Source of the DNA: Desulfuromonadaceae bacterium
GTDB taxonomy: Bacteria; Desulfobacterota; Desulfuromonadia; Geobacterales; Pseudopelobacteraceae
DNA: 64,000 nucleotides
Assembly: GCA_028681335.1 (NCBI GenBank)
Contig: JAQUIT010000009.1
Location: 92,150 to 156,149 of the forward strand
Direction of reading: 5' to 3'
The notes below the pieces were generated by a model. It saw nothing but the letters and a program-made list of their open reading frames with translations. It did not search any database and had not been told where the DNA came from. Shown here one piece after another: positions 1 through 9,594 of this stretch; position 1 is the stretch's first letter; each line of letters starts with the position of its first letter. The position numbers were made by a program, and so were the translations under genes.

Positions 1-2002
1 GTCCCTCTTTAACGGCTTTGACGATGGTGGCAAAGTTATCATCCAGAAGAATCATATCCGCAGACTCTTTCGTAACGTCCGTACCGGTGATCCCCATGGC
101 TACGCCGATGTCAGCCTGTTTAAGCGCTGGCGCATCATTTACGCCGTCACCGGTCATAGCAACAAAATGACCCCTGTCCTGCAGCGCCTTGATGATCTTC
201 AGCTTCTGTTCCGGCGCAACCCGGGCATAAACCCGGATATGTTCAACGCGTTCTTCAAAGGCCTCCAGCGACAGACTTTCCAACTCTCTGCCGGTGATGA
301 CCATGTCGTCACCACTCTCCAGAATACCAAGCCGACCCGCAATAGTTGTTGCCGTCAGCGGATGGTCGCCGGTGATCATCACCGGCCGTATTCCGGCGCT
401 CTTGCATAACAGTACGGCCTCTTTTGCCTCTTCCCGCTCGGGGTCCAACATGCCGACCATGCCCAGAACTGTGAGATCCTTTTCTACCTTCTCAGGTGAC
501 AACTCCTCCGGGACAGCATCCCAAAACCTCATGGAGAGACCAAGAACCCTGAGTCCGGCTGCAGACATCCTGTCATTTGCAATCTGGAGTTCTTCCACAT
601 CAACCGTTTTCAAACCTTCAGCAGTCAATACATGTAATGATGCTCCCATCAGGACATCGATTGCTCCCTTGGTAAAGGAGACAAAAGCACCCTCTCCTCC
701 TGGAGCTAAATGTGAACCTGAAGGAATTTTATGGAAAGTGGTCATGCATTTTCGTTTGGAATCAAAGGGAATTTCAGCCACTCTCGGGAAATCCTGTTTC
801 ACATCAACCTTGTCAAAACCCTTCAGTTTGGCAAACGCATACAGGGCCGTTTCAGTTGGATCACCGATTACCGCACCTGAACCGTCCAGTTCTGCATCAT
901 TACTGAGAGCCAGGGCGGTGAACAGCTCCGTAGTGCCGTTCGGCATCACCTCATCCGCCTTTAACTGCTTCCCGTTGGTATAGACCTCTTCAACGGTCAT
1001 TTTATTCAGTGTCAGAGTGCCGGTCTTGTCAGAGCAGATATAGGTTACGGAACCAAGCGTTTCAACCGCCGGCAGTTTCCGTATCAGGGCATTTTGCCCA
1101 ACCATCTTCTTGGCACCAAGGGCAAGGGAAATGGTCACAACGGCTGGGAGTGCCTCCGGAATGGCGGCAACAGCAAGCGAAATTGCCGTAAGCAGCATGA
1201 GCAGCGGCGGTTCACCGCGCAATAAACCGACAACAAAGACAATGGCACAGATGGCAAGTACCGCGAGGGCAAGTTTCTGACCAAAGGATGCGAGCCTTTT
1301 CTGGAGCGGAGTCTTCATCTCATCCGCATTCTGCAGCATTGAAGCGATCTTTCCCAGCTCGGTCGCCATACCTGTCGCCACAACAATCCCAATTCCGTGG
1401 CCATAGGAGACGATAGTACCTTTATATGCCATATTTTTGCGATCTCCGACCGGGAGATGCTCGTCAGGAAGTGGATTGGGATGCTTTTCGGAAGGCACTG
1501 ATTCGCCTGTTAGAGTAGCCTCCTCGACTTTCAACCGGGAAGAGTCGATCAATCTCATATCTGCAGGAACGATCTGTCCTGCCTCCAGAATAACAACGTC
1601 ACCGGAGACAAGCTGCACAGCCGGAATTTCATCATGAATACCGTTTCTTAACACCAGAGCGGTGTGAGCGGACATTTTTTTGAGCAGTTCCATGGCCTTT
1701 TCAGCCCGATATTCCTGTATAAAACCGATAACAGCGTTGAGGACAATGATCACAATGATGGAAATTGTGTCTGAAGCCTCACCAATCACACCTGCGATGA
1801 TTGCAGCGGCAATAAGCACCATGATCATGAAGTCCTTGAACTGGTCAAGAAACATCATAAACATGGTTTTCTTGGCCTTTTCAGTCAGTTCATTAGGGCC
1901 CTGCACCCGCAGCCTGTTTTGGGCCTCTGTTGCGGTAAGACCCAGAGGAGACGATTCCAGTTGCTCCATTATTTCGTCCGGTTTCCCGGTATGCCACTGC
2001 AT
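1..2002 (-). CDS. P-type cation-transporting ATPase (P2A, Ca2+/SERCA-like), partial
   Basis: ATP-driven cation pump of the inner membrane. The 3' end lies outside the window, so the last transmembrane helices are missing. Visible in order: an N-terminal cation-ATPase domain (begins [11 protein letters not shown]), two membrane helices, the actuator motif LTGESVP, a fourth-helix motif PEALP where the SERCA family usually has PEGLP, the phosphorylation motif CSDKTGTLT, and the hinge motif [12 protein letters not shown]. The start at 2002 is supported by GAGGAGAA upstream. PEALP in helix 4 fits a Ca2+ or mixed-cation P2A pump rather than a heavy-metal pump, but the ion is inferred. It lies downstream of nhaD on the same strand; a strong terminator at 2052-2090 separates them, so it is probably transcribed separately. 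Confidence 0.92.
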   Translation of the reverse strand, partial: MQWHTGKPDEIMEQLESSPLGLTATEAQNRLRVQGPNELTEKAKKTMFMMFLDQFKDFMIMVLIAAAIIAGVIGEASDTISIIVIIVLNAVIGFIQEYRAEKAMELLKKMSAHTALVLRNGIHDEIPAVQLVSGDVVILEAGQIVPADMRLIDSSRLKVEEATLTGESVPSEKHPNPLPDEHLPVGDRKNMAYKGTIVSYGHGIGIVVATGMATELGKIASMLQNADEMKTPLQKRLASFGQKLALAVLAICAIVFVVGLLRGEPPLLMLLTAISLAVAAIPEALPAVVTISLALGAKKMVGQNALIRKLPAVETLGSVTYICSDKTGTLTLNKMTVEEVYTNGKQLKADEVMPNGTTELFTALALSNDAELDGSGAVIGDPTETALYAFAKLKGFDKVDVKQDFPRVAEIPFDSKRKCMTTFHKIPSGSHLAPGGEGAFVSFTKGAIDVLMGASLHVLTAEGLKTVDVEELQIANDRMSAAGLRVLGLSMRFWDAVPEELSPEKVEKDLTVLGMVGMLDPEREEAKEAVLLCKSAGIRPVMITGDHPLTATTIAGRLGILESGDDMVITGRELESLSLEAFEERVEHIRVYARVAPEQKLKIIKALQDRGHFVAMTGDGVNDAPALKQADIGVAMGITGTDVTKESADMILLDDNFATIVKAVKEG

Positions 2003-2051
2003 GATGATTCTCCTCTTCTGTGTTACGATCAAAGCTGCCAAGGCGAGAGCA

Positions 2052-2090
2052 CAAAAATTAACGGCGGGGAGTGGTCTCCCCGCCGTTAAT
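2052..2090 (-). terminator. Rho-independent terminator after nhaD
   Basis: A perfect 15-bp stem (2057-2071 with 2076-2090) closes a 4-nt loop. On the minus strand it is followed by a run of five T. It sits between the end of nhaD (2173) and the start of the P-type ATPase (2002), so it should end nhaD transcription. Confidence 0.9.
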
Positions 2091-2172
2091 TCTACCGGTC
2101 TATCAGCATATTTCAATGTAGCGAAGCGTAAATAAGCATCTCTGATTCAATGAGCTCTGACGTACAACCAAA

Positions 2173-3459
2173 TCAAGGGAACATCCTGTTCTCAATGATA
2201 TAGACGGCAATGCCGCTAAAGTAACCAATCAGCGCCAGACCACTGATACGCTTAACATACCAGAAGAAATGGATTTTTTCCAGTCCCATGGCTGCTACTC
2301 CCGCGGCTGAGCCGATAATCAGGATTGAACCACCGGTTCCGGCGCAGTAGGCCATAAACTCCCACAGGAAACTGTCTGGTGGATTCAACGTCATGCTGTA
2401 CATACCCATAGAAGCGGCAACCAGCGGCACGTTGTCCACAATTGAGCTGACCATACCGATGATGGTGACAATAACGTCCTGACGACCAACTGTTTTGTCA
2501 AGCCACTCGGCAAGTGACGTCAGGATGTGGGTATGCTCCAGGGTGGCCACCGCAAGCAGTATGCCGATAAAAAAGACGATGGAGCTCATATCGATATGCC
2601 TGAGAGCATGTACGAGAGTCAGGTGTTCCTTGGCTTCATCTTCTTTCTTGGAGTGAAGCAGCTCACCCACCATCCAGAGAATACCGAGGCCGAAGAGGAT
2701 CCCCATAAACGGTGGAAGGTGAGTTACTGTTTTGAAAATCGGTACGGAAACGAGAATTCCAAGCCCCATACAGAACATGAAGTTCTGCTCGAACGGGGTT
2801 GTTTTGTGCTGATGTCCACTTAAAGTTGTCTTTACCGGACTGACAACCTCGCGACCCTTGAGCATCCAGCTGACAACCATCAACGGCACAATCAAGTTAA
2901 CCAGTGACGCCAGAAAGACACCCTTCATGATAGCCAGTGTGGTGATCTGCCCACCGATCCAGAGCATGGTGGTCGTGACGTCGCCGATCGGGGACCAGGC
3001 GCCGCCAGCGTTGGCTGCGATCACAATCATACCGGCGAAGAAGAGACGGTCTTCGTGTTTATCGAGCAGCTTTTTCATCAACGAGATCATCACGATGGTG
3101 GTCGTCAGGTTATCCAGCATGGCACTGAGGAAGAAGGTGACAAAGCCGACCAGCCACATCAACGTCGAGAGCTTGGTCGTACGTATGCGCGATGTGATTA
3201 CCTCGAAGCCGTTATGCGCATCGACCACCTCTACAATTGTCATGGCTCCCATCAGAAAGAATACAATCTGAGCGGTTGAGGCCAGTGATTCATTAAGTTG
3301 AATACCGACCAAGGCATGATCGCCGGCAAGAAGCGCGTAGATTGTCCAGAGCAGGCCCGCTCCAATGAGAGCTGAAGCGGATTTATTGACCTTAAGCGGG
3401 TGCTCCAGGGCGATAGCTGCATAGGCGATAACGAATATGACTACAAGAGCGGTGAGCAT
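2173..3459 (-). CDS. nhaD: NhaD-type Na+/H+ antiporter (copy 1)
   Basis: Inner-membrane sodium/proton exchanger of the ion-transporter superfamily, 428 residues and hydrophobic throughout. Family hallmarks are LDNLTTT at about residues 115-121 and NAGGAWSPIGD at about 150-160, followed by a threonine cluster; a second DN motif (VDNVPLVAAS) lies in the C-terminal half, as expected for the inverted-repeat fold. AGAGGA precedes the ATG at a good distance. A second NhaD with related motifs is at 10572-11981. A role in sodium extrusion and pH control is known for the family. The closeness to a sodium-coupled symporter suggests it may recycle the co-imported sodium, which is inference. Confidence 0.93.
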   Translation of the reverse strand: MLTALVVIFVIAYAAIALEHPLKVNKSASALIGAGLLWTIYALLAGDHALVGIQLNESLASTAQIVFFLMGAMTIVEVVDAHNGFEVITSRIRTTKLSTLMWLVGFVTFFLSAMLDNLTTTIVMISLMKKLLDKHEDRLFFAGMIVIAANAGGAWSPIGDVTTTMLWIGGQITTLAIMKGVFLASLVNLIVPLMVVSWMLKGREVVSPVKTTLSGHQHKTTPFEQNFMFCMGLGILVSVPIFKTVTHLPPFMGILFGLGILWMVGELLHSKKEDEAKEHLTLVHALRHIDMSSIVFFIGILLAVATLEHTHILTSLAEWLDKTVGRQDVIVTIIGMVSSIVDNVPLVAASMGMYSMTLNPPDSFLWEFMAYCAGTGGSILIIGSAAGVAAMGLEKIHFFWYVKRISGLALIGYFSGIAVYIIENRMFP

Positions 3460-3589
3460 GCGTGGTCCTCTGTAGGTAATATAGTAATGATTATTTCAAT
3501 CTGAAATTCAAAATGGAGGCTGATCTACTGTGACTGCAAGAGCGGTTTCGATCAGTACTAACCGAGTAAACATAATTTATGATTTCCGG

Positions 3590-3612
3590 TTTTACCGTTT
3601 TAAACGGTAAAA
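3590..3612. repeat. Perfect 23-bp inverted repeat between nhaD and the upstream small membrane gene
   Basis: Arms TTTTACCGTTT and AAACGGTAAAA flank a single T. It lies 131 bases upstream of the nhaD start and 31 bases beyond the end of the 3643-4119 gene. The near-zero spacer and symmetry look more like a dimeric regulator site than a terminator, but a weak hairpin terminator is possible. Confidence 0.5.
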
Positions 3613-3642
3613 GTCTACCTGTGTATTTCTTTGCAGCAGTGT

Positions 3643-4119
3643 TTATTCATCTGCAGAGGGGTTTCTCAAGGCATCACCGATGATCATGCCGCCTATTGCT
3701 CCATAGAGTAGTGATGCACCGGCACCGGTCAGAAGGATGTTCGTTTCCGTGCCCAGACCGGCAATGGTGAAGACAAGACCAGTTACCAGCCCGACAGTAC
3801 CCAGAATAATGGCGCCAAGCTTCTTATCACCGGTTCTCTGTACCGCCCAGCCGCCAACGGCCCAGGCCATGATCGAGTAAACCGCATAACCTCCCAGCCC
3901 CCAACGGGCTGTAAAAGTATTCATATCCACCATAAGCGACATGGCCGACGGTATGACGGTGGAAGTAAGACTTAAGCCGGCAAAACCGCCGAGTATGGTT
4001 GCACCAACCGAGCGGAGCTTGATGCTCATGACGAATTTCAGGATACCTGCATTAAAATTACGAATCATTTTCAGTACCATGTTTTGTCTGTTCTCCATTG
4101 AATCTGCCGGTGTTTGCAT
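3643..4119 (-). CDS. Small four-helix membrane protein of unknown function
   Basis: A 158-residue protein with a polar N-terminus and about four hydrophobic segments (roughly residues 38-60, 74-92, 100-122 and 127-148), rich in Gly and Ala. The frame stays open up to 4197, but the start at 4119 has a near-ideal AAAGGAG eight bases upstream, so I prefer it. The longer version would start with a signal-like hydrophobic stretch. It lies downstream of the symporter genes on the same strand, after a hairpin at 4214-4237. I do not recognise the family. The location suggests an accessory role in sodium/organic acid transport, but nothing in the protein shows this. Confidence 0.75.
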   Translation of the reverse strand: MQTPADSMENRQNMVLKMIRNFNAGILKFVMSIKLRSVGATILGGFAGLSLTSTVIPSAMSLMVDMNTFTARWGLGGYAVYSIMAWAVGGWAVQRTGDKKLGAIILGTVGLVTGLVFTIAGLGTETNILLTGAGASLLYGAIGGMIIGDALRNPSADE

Positions 4120-4213
4120 ACCATAAACTCCTTTGTCTGGATACAGCAAAAATAAAATGGCGGTTACCGTTAGTGACAACCGCCAGGCCCGTTTCATACT
4201 AGCATTTCAAAGA

Positions 4214-4240
4214 CCTCCGGGGTTTTCACACCCCGGAGAT
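4214..4240 (-). terminator. Hairpin after the symporter operon
   Basis: An 8-bp GC-rich stem (CTCCGGGG / CCCCGGAG) with a short A/T-rich loop sits just beyond the symporter stop at 4251. The T tract after it on the minus strand is short (GGTCTTTG), so it may be a leaky terminator or an mRNA 3'-end stabiliser that lets some transcripts reach the next gene. Confidence 0.55.
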
Positions 4241-4250
4241 ACGCATAAAA

Positions 4251-5996
4251 TCAATGGCCAGCTGATGGTGGGACTACCAGCTTGCCGGGGTAGCGGAGAC
4301 TACCGACCAGATCCTGGATTTCCTGTGGAGGCTCAGGAGTGAACTTGCCAACCACATACATACAGATGAAGTTCAGGACAGCGCCAACGGTACCGATACC
4401 TTCCGGTGAAATACCGAACCACCAGTGATCCTTGTTGTTCATGGCTGGATTGACGAACTTGAAGTAGATGATGTAGCTGGCAACAAAAACAATACCAACT
4501 GCCATACCGACCAGTGCGCCTTCCTTGTTGGCCTTCTTGTTAAATATACCCATGAGTATGCAGGGGAAGAAGGATGCCGCCGCCAGACCGAAAGCAAAGG
4601 CAACAACCTGCGCCACAAAGCCCGGGGGATAGATACCAAACAGACCGGCTATACAGACCGCCACACCGGCAGCGCCACGAGCCCAGAGGAGCTCTTCTTT
4701 ATCCGACATATTTGGTTTAAGAATGCCCTTCATCAGGTCATGAGAAATCGCTGCGGAAATAACCAGCAGCAGACCGGCTGCTGTTGAGAGTGCGGCAGCA
4801 AGACCACCGGCACCGATCAAACCAACAACCCAGTTGGGGAGCTTGGCTATTTCAGGGTTGGCAAGAACCATGATATCACGGTCAATTGTGACTTCGTTGG
4901 CGCTCTTTGGATCCTTAACCGCACCTTTGGCGATCTGCATGATGCCGTCGCCGTTCTTATCTTGCCAGCCAACCAATTTGGTTTTTTCCCAGTTTTTGAA
5001 CCACGATGGTGCATCTACATACTTTACGTTATGTATTGATTTTATGAAGTTGGTGCGGGCAAAAACAGAGATTGCCGGTGCTGTTGTGTAGAGAAGAGCG
5101 ATAAATAGCAGTGCGTAACCTGCTGACGAACGAGCATCACGCATTTTAGGTACGGTGAAGAAACGGATCAGGATGTGCGGCAGACCGGCGGTACCGATCA
5201 TCAGAGACATGGTAATAAACCATACGTCAATCCTCGGTCTCTGACCGGAGGTGTAAGCGCCAAATCCGAGATCATGCTGAATATTGTTCAAAACATCCAG
5301 TAGATATTTACCCTGTGTTGACGGGTCATGAAGCATGGCTGCTCCATCGGCGGTTATTGCAGAGCCCATGCCCAACTGTGGGATAGGATTGCCGGTGAGC
5401 TGCATGGAGATGAAGATAGCCGGGACCATATAGGCAACAATCAACACACAATACTGGGCTACCTGGGTGTAGGTGATCCCTTTCATGCCGCCAAGGGTGG
5501 CGTAGAAAAAGACCAATGCCATACCGATAATAACGCCCATATTGACACTGACATTCATGAAACGTGAGAAAACAACGCCAACACCACGCATCTGACCGGC
5601 AACGTAGGTGAAGGAGACAAAAATGGCGCAGATTAGCGACAGGACACGGATTGAGTTGGAATAGTACCGGTCACCCATAAACTGGGGGATGGTAAACTTG
5701 CCGTATTTGCGCAGGTATGGGCCAAAGAGCATGGCCAGGAGAACATAGCCTCCGGTCCACCCCATCAGATAAAAAGAGCCGTCACGTCCCATGAACGAGA
5801 TCAGACCGGCCATTGAGATGAAGGAGGCTGCTGACATCCAGTCAGCGCCGGTAGCCATACCGTTCAGAACAGGTGGAACCGATTGTTCGGCAGCGTAAAA
5901 GTCACCGGTTGATTTTGCCCGTGAAGCGTAGGCGATGTAAATATACAGGGCAAAGCTGAGGCCCGTCAGAATCCAGGTCCAGGTAAGAATACTCAT
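4251..5996 (-). CDS. Sodium:solute symporter large subunit (acetate/ActP-like, VC_2705 subfamily)
   Basis: An inner-membrane permease of the SSS family, 581 residues with about 13 hydrophobic helices. It imports a small carboxylate with sodium; acetate is the best guess from family and context. The start has a typical first helix (WILTGLSFALYIYIAY), and ATGADWMSAASFISMAGL at about residues 48-65 matches the conserved core of ActP-like symporters. A large soluble insertion (about residues 300-385) is typical of the VC_2705-type subfamily, which works with a small DUF4212 subunit; that subunit is encoded just upstream (6056-6322). GAGGTGA precedes the ATG. An IclR regulator lies further upstream. 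The substrate is inferred. Confidence 0.9.
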   Translation of the reverse strand: MSILTWTWILTGLSFALYIYIAYASRAKSTGDFYAAEQSVPPVLNGMATGADWMSAASFISMAGLISFMGRDGSFYLMGWTGGYVLLAMLFGPYLRKYGKFTIPQFMGDRYYSNSIRVLSLICAIFVSFTYVAGQMRGVGVVFSRFMNVSVNMGVIIGMALVFFYATLGGMKGITYTQVAQYCVLIVAYMVPAIFISMQLTGNPIPQLGMGSAITADGAAMLHDPSTQGKYLLDVLNNIQHDLGFGAYTSGQRPRIDVWFITMSLMIGTAGLPHILIRFFTVPKMRDARSSAGYALLFIALLYTTAPAISVFARTNFIKSIHNVKYVDAPSWFKNWEKTKLVGWQDKNGDGIMQIAKGAVKDPKSANEVTIDRDIMVLANPEIAKLPNWVVGLIGAGGLAAALSTAAGLLLVISAAISHDLMKGILKPNMSDKEELLWARGAAGVAVCIAGLFGIYPPGFVAQVVAFAFGLAAASFFPCILMGIFNKKANKEGALVGMAVGIVFVASYIIYFKFVNPAMNNKDHWWFGISPEGIGTVGAVLNFICMYVVGKFTPEPPQEIQDLVGSLRYPGKLVVPPSAGH

Positions 5997-6055
5997 AGTT
6001 TGTCACCTCGTAATTTTATTAAATGCGATCGTGTCAACGCGGTACGCCCGAATTA

Positions 6056-6322
6056 TTACCCTTCATGCACATCATACTTCCGGTCCAATTTGTTCATCAT
6101 GTACACATAGGTCCAAATCAGGATTACAAAGGTAACCATTGAGCCCTGATTGGCAAACCAGAAGCCGACCGGGAAACCGCCGAGCATATAACCATCCAGC
6201 TGATCAACAACCATGATGCCGCAGAAAAATGAGACGAAAAACCAGATTGCAAGGTGAACCATGATAATGACCAGGTTCTCTTTCCAATACGCCTGTAACT
6301 CTTTAGTTGCATGAACTGACAT
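6056..6322 (-). CDS. Sodium:solute symporter small subunit (DUF4212)
   Basis: An 88-residue protein with two membrane helices (about residues 18-40 and 58-78). The YWKENLVIIM segment before helix 1 and the conserved FWFANQGS before helix 2 are typical of DUF4212 small subunits found next to VC_2705-type sodium symporters. GGAGGAGGT lies immediately upstream of the ATG. The stop is 59 bases from the large subunit start, so the two are almost certainly cotranscribed and act together. Confidence 0.9.
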   Translation of the reverse strand: MSVHATKELQAYWKENLVIIMVHLAIWFFVSFFCGIMVVDQLDGYMLGGFPVGFWFANQGSMVTFVILIWTYVYMMNKLDRKYDVHEG

Positions 6323-6507
6323 AAGACCTCCTCCTGTTTGGTGTTAACTCACTTTAAAACTGCTCCCGAGGTTGATTTGGCATTTGCCTCCTTTCTTTGT
6401 GGGGTTGCCTGTGCCCCCTGCCCTCTTCTCTGCGGGCGGTTAGTGGTTGACAATTAATCGGCCTCAATTGCTAAAAAACGCTTACATAAAAAATTACAGC
6501 TAACTGA

Positions 6508-7257
6508 CTATGCATAAGCCCGTGAATAACCGAACTTCATTGAGAGCTGCTCGGCCCCGTCAAGCATACAAGGGATAACCTCTTTCTCAAGCCGGTCCTG
6601 AAGCATCCTGAATGAAGGGGCCAGCAGAGTCAGGGCACAAACAACCTTGCCGGCATAATCGCGGATGGCAACCGCAACCGTACAGACACCTTCTCCCAAG
6701 CCGTTAAAATCAACAGCAACGCCCTTACGACGAATTTCTTCAAGCTCAACTTCAAGTTCCTTGGAGTGTGGAACTCCGCGCCTTTTAAAAAGATCGATAG
6801 AACTGACCGATTTGATAACCTTTCCAGCGGCGTTGGAAAAGATTGGAAAACGCCTTCCCACTAGGTCTGCGGCTTTTATCTGCTGAAATGAATCAACCAT
6901 ATCCAGAAACAGGACCTCATCATTGTTCATGACCGTTATATAGACAGCCTCATCCAGTTTACGCGCCAGCTCTACCATTATCGGATGTGCCAACCTGATG
7001 AGATTGTCACTTTTCAGAATATGTTGCGCCATTTCAAAAGCCTGAAGTCCCAGAGAGTAGGTACCGGTCGCGGCATCCCGCTCAACCAGACCTTTTTCTT
7101 CAAGTGTCGCAAGCAGCCGGAAGGCTTTATTGCGGCTTAAAGCAAGTTTTTTTTCAATGACCGCGATCGATGGACTGTCACCGTCCTGGGCAAGGACTTC
7201 CAATAAATCTATGGCCTTGACAACGGCTTGAACCGAATACAGACCTTTGTCTCTCAT
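6508..7257 (-). CDS. IclR-family transcriptional regulator
   Basis: 249 residues: an N-terminal winged helix-turn-helix (about residues 8-70, with the recognition region around LSRNKAFRLLATLEEKGLV) and a C-terminal IclR effector-binding domain (about 85-245), which usually binds small organic acids or aromatic intermediates. GGAG precedes the ATG at 7257. It is upstream of the symporter genes on the same strand and most likely regulates them in response to the transported acid or a metabolite; this target is inferred from position. Confidence 0.9.
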   Translation of the reverse strand: MRDKGLYSVQAVVKAIDLLEVLAQDGDSPSIAVIEKKLALSRNKAFRLLATLEEKGLVERDAATGTYSLGLQAFEMAQHILKSDNLIRLAHPIMVELARKLDEAVYITVMNNDEVLFLDMVDSFQQIKAADLVGRRFPIFSNAAGKVIKSVSSIDLFKRRGVPHSKELEVELEEIRRKGVAVDFNGLGEGVCTVAVAIRDYAGKVVCALTLLAPSFRMLQDRLEKEVIPCMLDGAEQLSMKFGYSRAYA

Positions 7258-7418
7258 GATTCATACTCCGATCATAAAATAGCGTGGAATAAACATTTCT
7301 AAGCTAAGTGGTACACCCGAACAAACAGAACTTGAAAATGGATACAGAGTTCAAATACGAGCTACAGGTACTAATTAGTAAATAAATGTGAAGCGGGTGA
7401 TGACTAAAAAGTAAGGAA

Positions 7419-7709
7419 CTATACTGTGGGAGTAATGCAGGGCGGGGATCTGCCGTGGAGGTTTTCCATGTTGCGATTAAATACAGGTGTCTGCAGGTTT
7501 TGTGCGAAGACATGGTGCGGATAAACATTAACTTCTGATATCGGTATTATTGATTGACGTAGAATACCAATAGTGACTTTTCGTGATTCATGCAGTTGGA
7601 TAGTTTTTGTGGCTGGAACATCAAAGTTGGGGATTTTAGCCGTCGAAAAGGAAACTGGCGCTATTACCAGCAACGAAAAGATTACTATTTGACAAAGTAT
7701 CTTTTTCAT
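7419..7709 (-). CDS. Small exported protein of unknown function (copy A)
   Basis: 96 residues. It opens with a classical signal peptide (MKKILC, then a hydrophobic core, then APVSFSTA), predicting a mature peptide of about 70 residues. A strong GAGGGAG ribosome binding site lies five bases before the ATG, which argues for a real gene despite its size. The mature part begins near IPNF, is rich in Ile, Val, Asn and Pro, and has one Cys. A second small protein at 9726-10100 shares the signal-peptide end and IPNF (APVSFS..IPNF against APITFS..IPNF), with weaker similarity afterwards. It is transcribed away from the CBS/DUF294 gene. Function unknown. Confidence 0.5.
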   Translation of the reverse strand: MKKILCQIVIFSLLVIAPVSFSTAKIPNFDVPATKTIQLHESRKVTIGILRQSIIPISEVNVYPHHVFAQNLQTPVFNRNMENLHGRSPPCITPTV

Positions 7710-8142
7710 TATAGCTCCCTCAAAGATTATCGACTGAGCGGATATTTACAAACAAGCTTTCAGCAAAACAAACGATAAAACAGAATAGTGTTTTTATTTC
7801 TTATGTAACAATATTATATTATTGTCAATCATTTTTTCACTGTCGATTAAATCCCATATTAACAAAGCTCATCTTACTGTTTTGTCGATGTTTTTAAATC
7901 AGCATTATTGTCACTAATCTCAATCCTAGTTTTATTTCCATAAAACAACAGCAGATTTTTTTCTTTTTATTGCGGTAATTTATTTCCTGTTATAGTTAAC
8001 TTTGTAATAATGTTGTTGTGTATTGACTTTAATCGTATAAGCTATCAAGAGATCACTGGTAACCGTAAAATGATTGCAATCACATTTGAAGTACGTAAGA
8101 ATACCACATGGTGAGTATTTAGCCACTAGAGGGGAAGAAATA
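7710..8142. other. AT-rich divergent intergenic region
   Basis: No gene seen in 433 bases. The region is strongly AT-rich and must hold promoters for both the small exported gene (minus) and the CBS/DUF294 gene (plus). On the minus strand TTGACA (plus-strand 7823-7828) overlaps an AT-rich imperfect palindrome at 7808-7825 with outer arms ACAATA and TATTGT. On the plus strand TTGTTG, a 17-base spacer and TATAAG near 8015-8041 form a plausible sigma-70 promoter about 100 bases ahead of the CBS/DUF294 start. Confidence 0.5.
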
Positions 8143-9594
8143 ATGCCGGTTATCAGCGAGGACAGCTTCTTTTTTATCACTGTTGATAGCATCTGCCATC
8201 GCCCGGCTATTACCTGTTCTCCGGATATAGGTCTGGTTGAAATGACCAGAATTCTCAAGACGTTCAACATCTCAGGCATAGTAGCTGTTGAAAACCAAAA
8301 GCCTGTCGGGATCGTCTCTTTGCGCGACCTGCGCAACCTGATAGCTGATACGGTTGAAGATATTTTCAAGCTGACTGTGCGCGATGTCATGAAGACGGAA
8401 CTTATCACCATCCGCAACAGCGATTATCTGTTCAAAGCCATCTTCCTGATGGCCAAAAACAATATTCACCGTCTGGTGGTTATTGATGAACTCGGCCTGC
8501 TTTTTGGAGTAATGACAGATACCGACCTACTCCGTATCCAGACCCGCAGCCCCCTCTATCTTGTCCAGGAGATAGAGGCGGCTACCACACTTGAGCAGCT
8601 ACACCTGATTGGCAAGAAGATGATCGACATGTTGCACTATGCCGTTAAGACAAATGCGGACACGCAAAGCCTCATCCAACTCATAGCCAACTTTAATGAC
8701 ACCTTTACCCAGCGTCTTATTTTCATACTTGATTGCGTTCATGACGTGCGCCTTCCAGAGGGAGCGGCTTTTCTCGTGTTGGGCAGCGAGGGGCGCGAGG
8801 AACAGACACTTCGCACCGACCAGGACAACGCTATCGTGTATCGTGATGATTTCACGCCGGATAAAGTAGCGGAGGTGCGACGTTTTGCCGAACGCATAGT
8901 TTCTGCCCTTGAGAGCGTCGGCGTGCCACTCTGCCCCGGCAACATGATGGCAAGCAACCCTGACTGGTGCCACAGTTTGGCTGAATGGAAGCTGTTAACA
9001 GATCACTGGATCAATTCGCCCGGACCTGACGAGACCGTTAACTTCGGAGTTTTTCAGGATCTGCGGGTGCTGCATGGAGACAAATCTCTCGAAAAAGAAC
9101 TCAGGGATCATATAGAAGAGTGCACACGAAAAAACTCAATTTTCTTTCCAAATATGGCTCGCAATATAGTGCGTTTTAAACCACCACTGGGTATGTTCGG
9201 ACGACTGCTGGTAGAAAAGAAGGGAGCGCATCGAGGTAAACTGGATCTTAAAAAAGGCGGCCTGTTTGCATTAACCAGAGGGATCGGCCTGTTGGCTTTA
9301 GAGTCAGGGATCATGGGAGGAACAACATGGACCAAAATGGTTCGCCTTAACAAGCTGCAGATACTATCGGATCAGGAACTTGATACGATCGGAGAGGCCT
9401 TTACCTTTCTGGTAATGATGCGCCTAAAAAAACAGCTTCTGGCTGTTTCAGCAAACAAGGAACCAATCAACCACGTTGATCCGCTGGTCCTTACCTACCG
9501 GGAGAGGGATGATCTCCGTTCAGCACTTCAGGGCGTCAACACCCTCATTCATTTTCTGCGCAGCCACTACCAGCTCGACATGATCGCCCGTTAG
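8143..9594 (+). CDS. CBS-domain nucleotidyltransferase (DUF294/GlnD-like)
   Basis: About 483 residues. Two CBS domains (about residues 15-140) bind adenine nucleotides. A GlnD-like nucleotidyltransferase domain follows, with the catalytic signature GSEGR..Q..RTDQDNA at about residues 210-232, and then a DUF294 C-terminal substrate-binding domain. The frame is open from 8074, but GAGGGGAAG just before 8143 supports this start. Proteins of this architecture are often encoded near ActP/VC_2705-type sodium symporters, and here the symporter operon is about 1.8 kb away in the opposite direction. A role as an energy- or nucleotide-sensing regulator is inferred; the modified target is unknown. Confidence 0.88.
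   Translation: MPVISEDSFFFITVDSICHRPAITCSPDIGLVEMTRILKTFNISGIVAVENQKPVGIVSLRDLRNLIADTVEDIFKLTVRDVMKTELITIRNSDYLFKAIFLMAKNNIHRLVVIDELGLLFGVMTDTDLLRIQTRSPLYLVQEIEAATTLEQLHLIGKKMIDMLHYAVKTNADTQSLIQLIANFNDTFTQRLIFILDCVHDVRLPEGAAFLVLGSEGREEQTLRTDQDNAIVYRDDFTPDKVAEVRRFAERIVSALESVGVPLCPGNMMASNPDWCHSLAEWKLLTDHWINSPGPDETVNFGVFQDLRVLHGDKSLEKELRDHIEECTRKNSIFFPNMARNIVRFKPPLGMFGRLLVEKKGAHRGKLDLKKGGLFALTRGIGLLALESGIMGGTTWTKMVRLNKLQILSDQELDTIGEAFTFLVMMRLKKQLLAVSANKEPINHVDPLVLTYRERDDLRSALQGVNTLIHFLRSHYQLDMIAR

Noticed and set aside
294..983. Plus-strand open frame of 229 residues opposite the P-type ATPase
   Set aside because: Shadow of a clearly coding ATPase on the minus strand; Ser/Arg-rich with no domain or ribosome site.
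1680..2135. Plus-strand open frame of 151 residues
   Set aside because: Antisense to the ATPase N-terminus and crosses its start and the nhaD terminator hairpin.
6447..6480. Sequence TTGACAATTAATCGG on the plus strand resembling a trp/tac promoter
   Set aside because: No plus-strand gene follows; it points into the 3' end of the IclR gene and lacks a -10 box at the right spacing.
7304..7528. Minus-strand open frame of 74 residues overlapping the small exported gene
   Set aside because: No ribosome site, low-complexity composition, and overlaps a better candidate.
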